DNA from: Mnemiopsis leidyi
Taxonomy: Eukaryota > Ctenophora > Tentaculata > Lobata > Bolinopsidae
Reading direction: 5' to 3'
Assembly: GCA_000226015.1 (NCBI GenBank)
Contig: JH153760.1
Location: 176,836-240,835 of the forward strand
DNA: 64,000 nucleotides
Below, one piece after another: positions 48,401-60,400 of this stretch (positions are counted from its first letter, which is position 1; every line of letters begins with the position of its first letter). The notes beneath the pieces are model-generated. The model did not search any database and had not been told where the DNA came from. It saw only the letters and a program-made list of their open reading frames with translations. Both the position numbers and the translations under genes were made by a program.

Positions 48401-51400
48401 TTTATTACTTCCTCAATTTATCTGTTTTCCTTTTTTTCCCCGAGTTTTTACTCCCTCATTTAGTCCGTTTTCACTCGTTTCTCTTGTGTTTTACTCCATC
48501 AATTTTTTTAGTTTTCTCCTACCGCGCTTCGTTACACTTGAATACTATCTATAAGCTTCTGAGCTCACTGTTTATCCGTACGTTTGATGTGTCTTCATAC
48601 TTTGCTCAGAATAGATACACCTCTCGTACACAACTTTCCCTTGTTTACTGTACTTTCCTTAGACTCTTATATCATGACCACTGCCACCACTTGCTTTTTA
48701 GTTGTTTATCTTACGAAACTGGATGAAAGGTTTTGGTATCATCGCTGGCCAGGAGTCCAGCCACTACCGTCCTCTAATTTGCGAGAATCTGTCAACGCCG
48801 ATATAATTTAAAAAAAGAATAACCGTGCTTACTGCTTTCCCTCAAAATGTTTTTCAGTTCTTATGGGCTTAGGCTTAGATAACAGAACTTCCCTTCATGG
48901 AAGAAATAGCAATAAGTATATCAATTAAGTTCCAGCCTCCCAGGTTACAGGTTTTGTTTGATGGCAACATTATCTTCAGCAAAATAAGATTGATATTAGA
49001 TTTCTTCTACCCTAAAACGTATTATATTTCGTAATCGTAAGTTGTACCCCTAAATTTCTTCCGATTGAAATATGTACTAAATCTTATCATGACGTTAATC
49101 GATTGAAAGACATAGATCTATCGATTACCTGGTCTGTTCACATGATGAGCAGCTGTAATCCTAACTAACGACACTCACCATGGAACCTGCTTTTATTTTG
49201 GATACTGACAAATTTCTCCCCCCTGAACATGCACCGCAGCTATCACTAACAGGGTATCAAATAACAGCAAATCTCCTTCCCTGCTACCCCTCCACTTTTC
49301 TCGGCATCCACAATCAATCAGTCACCAACTAGTGCACCAGATTCGGTTAACGGCTGTTTAAAGCCCTGTTTGGTGCTTTATAAACCGATGATATAATTTA
49401 AACACGGCACACATATGACAACCCTGCCGAGGTGGTACAGATGGCGCAGGGTGGCTGGAGTGTTCCGCCGCCAACTCACAATAATGACGATCACGCCACC
49501 AGCATCTAATTATGATCTGGACTCATAGAATCTGTTACCATGGATACAGCTATAATAATTCGTCTCCCAACAACAGCCGTTGCGGACTGTACGCTCATTG
49601 TGTATTCTTAATCTTTGTCGCGTCCTTTGTCATGTATATTATACAGTACATATCTTCGGCCTGTACTATGAAACTTTATCCTTTCACGTCCATATGTATT
49701 TTTCTTACGATGGTCTTTTTGCTAAGCTTCTTGTCGATAACCTACCCATTCTAATGCTTCTAACGGTCACTTGTTCCATTTGTTCTTCATACTCAATGAT
49801 CTTTGATTTTTGGAATTCGGTCTCGTAAGTTGCAGCAACAGTCTATTTTGTAATCTTCTTAATATCAATAGTTTCTTTTTTCTCATTGTCTGACACCTCA
49901 ACTTTTAATAAGGCATCGCCAGACACTTGGATCTGGTTACCATCAATCAATAATTGACTCCAATAGGCAATAATTGGGTTGAGTGACGGGGCGTGCCGGC
50001 CTCATACCAAGCACAATCTCACGTAACGACGTGCCGGCCTCACACTAAGCACAATCTCACGTGACCTCCTCATTATCACTAATAGACACGTGACGAGACA
50101 GTTTCTGTGACGTGTACAGCTCAGTTAATTACGTACCACGTGATTAAATGTCATCTCACAAGCACCATACCACCAGATAAAAACGTGTCGGGTTTCTTAC
50201 CTTCCATCATTTCTCAGAATGTCGGCTTTGCTGCCCAACACGGAGATCAAGCAGGAGCTGCTCTTCACCCTCGACAAACTCATCAGACACTCTCAAAACG
50301 AGGCTCAACTCCTAAAAGATGCCCTGGATTCCTTAAAACAAAACTCATCTAAATCTCCAGGTTCACAGGACACAGTTAGAGTCAAGGAGGAGATTGTTGA
50401 TGTGCTGACTACCGAACATTTCTCTGCTCCCTCAGTCCATGTTTCACTATCAGAAGATGCCCCTTGTACGCCTATCATCTCCAGTACGTGTCCTCCCATC
50501 CTCTCCAGTCCCGATACGGTTCAAGCAGCTCAGACTCTTCTTCGGATCAAAAACGAACTGAGCAGGGAACTACAGAGAGTTTCCCCTCGAGAAGAGATCG
50601 ACGAAGTTAAACCACCACTTGCCAAACGACCCCGCATCGACTTGAGTTCTGATTTTTTTCTACAGAGTGCACCTGCACCACCCGTCGCTGTCCCCACTGC
50701 CACACCCATGGTTCTGGTCCCCATACCCGCCGACAAAGTACGGGAACTCCTGGTCAACGGCGGAACAATCCCACCTATGTCACTACTTTCGGCTCTCCCA
50801 TTCTCCCAAGTTGGAGAACTCCCGCCCATTCCGCCCACATCACCACAACTCTCCACGAGCTCTCTCCTAAACACCGAACTCAACACAGCTCAGTCCGCTC
50901 AACCCACCAGTCCAGGCTCCTCCAACCTGTTGCAATCTCCCTCAACCTCACCCAGCGCCTCTTCCACCAGCCCCCCTCTCCTCTCTCCCACCATGTCTTC
51001 CTCCATCTTGAGATTCTGCGAGAGAAGATCAGACAGACGTGCTCTGGACGTGTTCCATTACCTGCCGGCTGACGCGAGGTCCTCCCCCTTCCCCACCACC
51101 AAACCCACCAACTACCGACAGTTCCTCGACGATCTAACCGTCACGAAAGTTAAGATACCCAAACTACCCAAGAATTATGAGGCTCTTCCGAAGCTCACTT
51201 CTGGGATGAACGAGCGAACGGTGTACACTCCCTTTCAGACGGAGCGACTAGAACAGTCCTTCAGCACCAACCCTTTCCTCACCAAGGACCAGCGAGAGAA
51301 ACTTAGCAAGGAGCTCAATATTCACGCGGGACGAATCAAAGTGTGGTATCAGAATCGTCGAGCCAGGAAGAGGAGGGAGGAAGTTTTGAAGGAGAAAATT

Positions 51401-54400
51401 GAGACTGCTGCCCGAACCGGATCTACGACCGCGTCGACGGAATAGAAAACTGTTTTTATGTGAAGACAACTAGGCTCTTGATTTTTACTCAAACCTTATT
51501 TTAGTGTGTATATTTACAGATTTTTGTAATTAAATTTGGTTATCATTTTGTATTTTATTTCATAATTAAATGCCAGATTTTTTTTTGTTCAGCAGTGTAT
51601 CATCTCACCAGACCCACCTAAGTAATATTAGATGTCTCACGTCAAAATGTCCAATTCTGCAACCCCATGGATATAATTACGTTATGCTAGATGCATCCAT
51701 TTAATCCACTCCTTTTTACGAGTGTCGAGTCTGACCGTATTATAGTTGCATTAAAGAAAAAAGCATTTCCGATAACAAAAGAACTCCAAGACTACTAAAG
51801 CAATGACCGGTCCATATTTAGTCTAATGAAGTCATTCAAATTGGACCACCACCCCACTCATCATAATGTCGGTCATGTGTCATTACAGTATAGTATTCGT
51901 ATAAAGTAATAATATCCGTCCTTTTATCCTCGACAGCCAGTCGAAGCCAAGAAGCCAAGCAGCTAGATTTCGAACAGTCTGACGAGTGGTTAAATCTGGA
52001 GATAGAGGTCGCTCGTCTTCAGAAGGAGGTTACTGAGAGGTAAGATTTTAGGTACTTTTTATCGAATTTTGGGAGTGTATATTCAATTTATTAACAATTG
52101 TTTTGGTTATGATCTAATGTTTGTGATTTGCCTCAAGTATAAACATCATCGTTTTTATCAGTCGGTTCACAATCCCCAAACCCCCCAGAGATAGTATCAT
52201 TAGAACGCAGAAAGACGCTCTAGATAGAACTCTGTCTAAAGGGGGAAGTCCTCGACAAGTTTCTCTTGCTGGTGCGGCTCGTCAGGTAGGCGGTTCTTTT
52301 TCAGACAAGTGTTCTTTTTCAGACAAGTTTTCTTTTCAGACAAGAGTTCTTTTCAGACAAGAGTTCTTTTTCAGACAAGGATTCTTTTTCAGACAAGTGT
52401 TCTTTTTCAGACAAGTGTTCTTTTTTCAGACAAGTGTTCTTTTCAGACAAGTGTTCTTTTTCAGACAAGTGTTCTTCTTCAGACAAGTGTCTTTTTCCGA
52501 CATTAGTGTTCTTTTTTCGACAAGTGTATTTTTCAGACAAGTGTTCTTTTTCGGCGAATGTTTGTTTTTAGAAGCAGTTAATTAACAGCGCTTGTACTTG
52601 TACATTATATGTTTTTTATAATGGACGTCAGAATTCTTGGGGAAGAGTTGGAAATTTTTTTCATTATCTGACAGCGATTGACCAATCAAAAGCCAGTACG
52701 ACTAATCGTTTTGAGAAACGCTGTTACGCGGACAAGAAAATTTCCGACTCCTCCCCAAGAATTCTGACGTCTATCTTATCTTATCAATTGATCGTTGCCA
52801 CACGAACGAATTACAAAATGAAGATTTCTAAAAAATGGGGAAGTTTCCGTCGTTTCTTCGCTCCTGAACGAGTATGATAATTCTGCTGATGCATTTGCAG
52901 CATTTGCATTGTACGTGTGCATAACTATAGAGCCTTTTATATAGTTCAGTGAGGGGAGGGAGTAAAGTTGCAGGTGATTATTAGATGGCATTTTCTGCAG
53001 CCTAAAGATTAATTAAAAGAGGGTAAAAAATTAAAGACGATATATGCGAATGTTGTAATTGCCTGTAATATAAATATAATATTGTTCATGGTCGTAATTC
53101 GAAATTCTTTAGTAATTCGAAATTCTTTAGCCCTGCTTCTACATACCCGCAGTAATGAAATTATTGTGTCACTGTATCATCAAGGAATAAAATAACTTTT
53201 TATGAAGACTCAGACTCAATACTTCAGACATGCCATGATTGACGTTACGTTATCTGCACTTCATAACCGGACAGAAATTGGAACTTGACGTCACTTTTTG
53301 CTACTTTCGCTCCTAATTCCATCTTTGATATTCATATAGTTTATCTCAGTCTGGTAGTTACCTCGTAATCCTATAATTACATATCTTCCTTACGGTCGGC
53401 TTCATTATCAACACTGTGTCACAAGCCCGTGTCATGAAACGCTCGATATTTCCTCCATTAAGCTTTTATTTGGTCCGTTTTTCGGCGATAAGCATTTTCA
53501 TTGAGCGGGTATTCAAGCTTGTTTATTTCCATTTATCTATTTTTGCTGCCGGACAGCTGTAACCAATCACACAATATTTACGACATGAGGGTTGATATTG
53601 GGATAGGTCAACGTATTATATCTAATAAAAAGTTATGTTAATGATTGATCAGAAACGACAGTAGATCCTGATATTGATCTGGTTGACATGGCTATATGAC
53701 CTGGTACTAGATGTGATCTTAAAACTATAGGGCACAATACTGCGACTATATAGGTCGTTTGGGAGATCCTGCTTACATACGTATGTAGTTTTATACCATC
53801 AAGAAATAAAATAACTTTTTATGAAGACTCAGATTCAATACTTCAGACATGCCATGATTGAAGTTACGTTATCTGCACTTCATAACCGGACAGAAATTGG
53901 AACTTGACGTCACTTTTTGCTACTTTCGCTCCTAATTTTCCTTCTTTGATATTCATATAGTTTATCTCAGTCTGGTAGTTACCTCGTAATCCTATAATTA
54001 CATATCTTCCTTACGATCGGGTTAGGAACCGACCGGATATCCGGCTGAATCCGGTTCCGGCCGGATATCTGGCTTCAAAATCCGGTTCCGGTTCCGGTCC
54101 GGTTTCAAAACAATTTGCCGGATTTTAACCGGAAATACAATTTTTTCAAGTCAAAATTTAAAAAAAAATTTCAAATCAAATAACTGGGACCAGTTCCACT
54201 TACTGGGACCAGTCCCACTAACTGGGACCAGTCCCACTTACTGGGACCAGTCCCAATAACTGGGACCAGTCCCACTTACTGGGACCAGTCCCACTAACTG
54301 GGACCAGTCCCACTAACTGGGACCAGTCCCACTTAGTGGGACTAGTGGAATGCACTCATGTGACATGTATAGTTGTACTTTGCGGCAACAGATTAGGTCA

Positions 54401-57400
54401 CGTGGCTCTCATTCAGTCACGTGACTCCGCAATATTTTACGAAATACAGAGGTCACGTGACCGAAGCCCGCTGTTGTATTGATTTTTCTGCTTGGGAACG
54501 TGGGAACCGATATCTTCCCAGCAACTTGTTAGCCAATTCTCGTTAGTACTCCCGATCACGTCTCATATCATATTTTGTCGTCAAAACAGAAAACCTCATC
54601 TGTGTGGCCCTATTTTACTGTACGAACTGAATCTCGTTATATAAAGTTAATGGTTCAAGATTATACCAAGATTATCGTCTATACCTTATCTCTATTATTA
54701 GATTAGTAACATTACTACTTTTATGACCCATGATCAGTTACGGTCTATTTTTATATCAAATTTTTAAGTTTCAAAAATTTATCATCGGTCAAAAAACGAC
54801 CAGTATAGAATTTCTGGCCAAATCCGGCTACCCAAATTTTTTGATAAAAAACACCTGTTTCCGGTCCGGCAAAATCCGGCTAGCCGGAAATAAGATCCAT
54901 TTCCGGCCGTTTCCGGTCCGGCAGCCAAAATTCTGGACCGGTCGGTTCCTAGATCGGGTTCATTATCAACACTGTGTCACAAGCCCGTGTCATGAAGCGC
55001 TCGATATTTCCTCCATTATGCTTTAATAATAACATATATATACAGTAAAACCTCGATTTACCGTGCCTCGATTTACCGGGTCCTCTCACTCCGCGAGGCC
55101 CGATAAATAGAGGTTTAACTGTATATACATAGTGATTGGATAGGTGACGTCGTTAGGCCATTTTTGGAACGTGTAGACAATAGCGGCATACCACGGCCAT
55201 ATTCTTGCAATGCTAAGTTTGTGAAATGCATTGTAATGGTACGTGTATTTCTTTATTTCAACTCTAAAGTAAGTATTACTGCCAGCAACTCCTTCACTCA
55301 CCTGTTTCAAAGCTTCAACAAATGAACTGTGTTATTAATCGGCGGAGCCCTTCATCTGTCCATTGCTTTGTCTTATTTATTTGATCCCTGCGTTCAATGT
55401 TATCTTCCTTTTGCGCAAATTGTCTCATAAAGCCCGACTCCCCGCTATATTGAGCACACCTATTTCTTCAATACTGATTGTTCGATTTATACCTTTTTAC
55501 GAGGTACTATAGTAAATATCTAGAGAATGATATCTACAATTAGGTTTTCGTCTTGTTGGATTTTTCCACGAATTAGTCCAGTATGATCATTTGATCAATA
55601 GGATGACATCATAAAAGACTTTTTAATCCAACATTCCTCTTACGGTATTTTCTTATTTTCATCTGTCTGTTAAAGTTGTGTTGCAAATTGAACACTGGAT
55701 ATTTGCTTTTTAAGTTTACTTCGGGGCGCTTTTAGATTGCTGTAAACAGTGCAACTATACAACTATACAACTATACAAGTTAGCATAGCGAAAATACCTG
55801 TGTTGATCATGGCAACTGTAGTATAAATCAGATTAGAGTGGAATGCTGAATTCTGAAGTATAAAAGATTTTTCCGATCGGTTAAATACAAGTTTTCCTTC
55901 CAGCTTACTTTTAAGTCGCACTCTGACGTCAATTACGGATGCACTGAATATTCGAATAGAATGAATTGAAATTTAACTTATCTCACAATTATTTACTCTG
56001 TTTGTGGCGACATTTACCTCTATCAAAGGCGAAATTTTTCTATTTCGGCGGAAACATTGTCATCTGATATAGTGCCAAAGTTTTCTGGCGAAGTTTGCCT
56101 GCACCGTGGTCCTTGTGGAGCTCAAAATAATCAGAATATTTTTGTTTATAAATGTAGGTGCACTCATGTTATTAATATTATGACCATTCACACCTCATAA
56201 AGTTTAATGACATCTTCACGAGAGGCACGAATTTTGCAGTTCAGACGCACTTTGAATTTACTGCATATTTGGCGTTACTCGCAAGTCTGAACCAGGGCTA
56301 CTTGATTCCAGTTTGAGGTGCAGTGCGAAGTACTATCTTTCTAACTTACTAAAGCTATGATTCAGAGTAAATACTGATGACCACCACTGTAAATGGTTGA
56401 GATTCAAATTATTAAATTGAAGGTATGCTTTAAACATGTTAAAGATGCCGGCTTGTTAGATGTCTCGCCAGATAGAGAGAAAATTTGTTGAATTGTGTGA
56501 CGTCCTTAAAATTTGATTGCAATTTTTCGGAAAATCTGTACAAAACTGAGAGAGGTTACGGTCAGAAAATTCGCAGTCGGAATGTGCACCAGATTTTGAA
56601 ATTAACGATAAATGTGTCTACTCTACTTGTAGTAGTACATACCACTTACCAGTAATTCCTGGCATGTATTAAAATAGATATTGAATTAAAAAATTTATTT
56701 TTAATATATATATATGCCGTTAATTAAAATCTGCACAGTTTTTCCCGCAAATTTTACAGATGTTTTTGAAAAGCAGTCCTGTCGTTTTAATCGTTTATAG
56801 ATTCAGGATGTCGCTACTTTGTTAGGGTAGGTGCTGAAATGTTATTAAGTGTCAAACGTAAGCCTCGGTCGTTTTACTTTAATTCTGTTGAGTGATGTTT
56901 TTAAGTACGTCGGTACAATTGAAAAGAGTATGTTGGTATATTACCATTAAATAACTTAAGCACATTTCAAGTTAAAACCACCCATTCATAACCCGCCTTT
57001 TATGTACGACATCTATTTCGCAGTTGTTTAAGTCGCTAGAACGTACTAAATCAGGTCATGGAAGCGGTAGTTCAAATTTACCATCTATGGTTTCCATTCA
57101 CACTGCTTCTATAATTGCAGTTGTCCAAAACTCTCTTCAATTACCTCTGCGATTATAGTACCCTATCTCCTGTCTGATCGTATTACCTCACCTCTAATAA
57201 CCGATCTCGATTTTTGTATTTTATTGAAGGGCGGTAAAGATAGGCGTGGACCGAATGTTGACGCATTTTGTTGCAAAGATTACGTCTGACATTTACGCTC
57301 GGGTCTAGACGCCACTGGCACGTGTAAAGGAAGTTTCGCATACTTTGATACTCATACTAATACTAATAACGCAATCATAATATAGTAGAAGCTGAACTAT

Positions 57401-60400
57401 CCTCCTTTTTCTGTGGCACGTTTTCAGTTTAACTCCTCCCGGCCCTCTCCTACATGAGTACATGAGTACATGAGTATACATGGCTTGTAAACAGCCGTCT
57501 AGATATCTGGCTAGTTGGAGACGGTCCGTGTGTGCCTGCACCGTGCTTTCAGCTATACTTATAATAATACGTGTATCTTTTCTTGACATTTAACTTTTCC
57601 GGTATCGCATTTATCTATCCACATTCAATCTTTCAACCAAAGCTTCCCGATTAATAAATGAAACTTGAATTCAGGAAGTTAGACCTGCAAATTATTATCC
57701 CCTCCATCCATGAATCGTGTTCCATTAGACCAGGTGATGAGTAAAAACAGAACTCTGGGCTACCAAGTACTCACGTCATGAGGGAACGTGAACGTCAGAG
57801 TCGAACCTGCTAGCAATATTAGTGTAGTCGTTTTTAAAAAGCTTGACGCCTCGATATGCATGATTGGATCAATGGATCACGTCTACACCTTGTGATTTTA
57901 TTATTCTGACTGAAATTAAGTTTTTTGCGGTTGTCATGTTTCCCCTGCCTCTGCGTCAGATTTAAAAGGTTAATAGTTATCCAGATTTATAGTTCGGTTA
58001 GATATGTTCTAAAAGTAAAATTTATGATGTTCGTTTTAAATTTTGATTTGTGGTGATTCTTCTTTGTTTTGAAATTTGTCATCTCCCAGGCTCTCGACAT
58101 AAACGTGTCGGAAATGGCCAAGAAGTACAATGAGGCTCTGATCCTGTGTAAAAACACGCATACTTCTGACACCTCTGGTGAAGGTTAGTTTGGAGGATTT
58201 CATTTTTATTATTTTTAAGTCTGTATAGTCAGTACAGCTGAAACAGTACTGCAAGTTGCAACAGTCAGCTATTAAAGTTTAAACATTATAGATCAAAATG
58301 CAAGATTTTCGTTGGTTATACTAAAAGTCTTGTCGGATACTGAAGTCTATTTTTAATAAGTCAGTATGGTTCCTCTACTCTCAAATGCCTGGATGACATT
58401 GCAATACGTTACCATCATTTCAGTCTTATCCGAGCTGGTAGTTGGAAAATTAAATTATCCTACTTTCCAGGAGAACATGACAACAGTGAATTGTTCGAAC
58501 AGAGACTTCGGGAACTCGAGAGAAACAACTACCAGTTTATCGAGGAGCTTGGAGTAAGGTAATGTTTTTTTAAATCACGTAGTCGTCAAAAATAGTCCAA
58601 TTTTTCGAGACTTACAAAAAAGATCCAGTCGCGTCAAATTGTGTTACCCAAAGTTGAGTCACTTTAGTAAAGACAGTTAATGTTATTCTTTAGACACACA
58701 GAGGAGATGGAGAGGTTAAGATCTGACTACGAAGTTTTGTTGGAGCTAGCTGTCAAGGAGAAGGAGAACGAGATGAGGAACACTATCATCGAGAACGAGG
58801 AGTTGGAGGATCTCGCTGGTCAGGTAACTGGTGGAGAGTCTGGTTCTGTTGTCTGTTAGAAGTCAGAACATTTACCTTTCTGGTATAAGTTGTCAGGAGA
58901 GGCAGGCTCTGTTATCAGTAGTCAGAACATTTGATCTGGTTTAGTTAGAATATGGCTGCAGCATCAAATTTTCAATGAGTCATATTTTAACAACCTCAGG
59001 TGGAAGATTTAACCCAAAGTATGATGGACAAAGAAAAGGAGATCAAGCGGCAACAAGTTACTATAAGCAACCTCATGGACGAGATAAAACTGCTCAAGGA
59101 CAAGAAAGCATCAGGTTTGATAACAGTATGATGAATTTTACAAAATGCTTACTATTATATTAGTTTTACGTCTTAAAAACGTCGTTCTTACTTAAACACA
59201 CATCATAAGTAAATGATATGTTGCAAAAATACATTCGTCACATATTCTGTTTACCAGTTCATTTTTAACCTGAAGCTATGTTTCAGTGCCGATGCCGCTT
59301 CCTCAGATAATAATAGAGGATCCAGAAGGCGAAGTTCAGTGTAGCGAGTGCTGCAAGAAATCGGGAGAGATTAAGAAACTCAAGGAGAACATTGAGGAGG
59401 TAAAAACTTAAACTTTCGTGAACTTTTTCTCGGCAACATTCCGTTTAAATCGTAGCAGCAGCTTTGCAATTACATATCATAGGAAAAAGCATTTTTACGC
59501 TTTTGTTACGCTTCGAAACTACAGATTTTTGGAGAAAATTCGTCGGAGGAGGAGTTTGATGAGGACAGCAGCTCCGATTCTGTAAATCAAGTTGCTTGCA
59601 TTGTTGCTTGCATTGTTGCATATGAGTTTTAAATTAAGTTGCCTTGTTGTACTTTGAGTTCAAAATCTTCAATGCTTGAATCTTCCACCTTTTTCCTTAC
59701 ATTTTGCACCTTGTGGATAACGTATTCCAAGATGGTTATTCTATCAAACTTTTTGTTTTAACTCATACGATCTGGATTTTTCTATCTATGCTTTTCTAGA
59801 TAATTTGATATTTTGTAAAAACAATTACACTAGTTAAGCTTCCTTATTCCTTAATGTCAGTATCAGGAAGTTGTTTTGCCAGAATAACAATATTTGTTTC
59901 ATGACTACTTGATGGACATAGAATTAGAACCAAAGATTCGAAACTTTCTTTCTGTTTCAGGCAAAGTCAGACTTCAAGGAATACTGTTCGACGACGTTGA
60001 AAGGTTTCTCTGACGCAGATTGCTGTATCAAAGATCTTAAAAAGGTGAACGTAGACGTGAAGAACGATTTAAACTCAATGAAGAGCGAGCTGGCGAACTT
60101 CTCCGCTGAAATAAAGGATGCATTCAGTGCCCTGGAGCTTGAAACTACAAAACACTCCACAGAGCCTATTCCTCTTGTAAACTGCTCAACCCAAACTGAA
60201 GCTCAGCCCAAAAGTAGAGTCCTACCCCAGCCGAACGTTAGCAAAGATAGTAGTTGTAGTGAGGCGTCAGAACCGGCTGATCTGTCAAGTTGCAGAGAAG
60301 CTCAAACCTCTACATCTAACCTGAGTTCTGTTGAAGATAGAGGTTTCAAGGAAAAGGAGGCCAAGTACAAGAAGGACATATTTGATTTGAAGGTTAAGTT

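Noticed and set aside
50305-50886. Two long minus-strand ORFs in the homeobox gene
   Set aside because: Shadows of the Ser/Pro-rich coding frame; no domain.
52309-52585. Phe/Gln-rich and Glu/Lys-rich repeat ORFs
   Set aside because: Translations of the 18-bp T-tract/CAG array in an intron.
54730-55026. ORF of 98 codons inside the hAT-type element
   Set aside because: It runs through CCGG-rich subterminal repeats and past the element border; no transposase motif.
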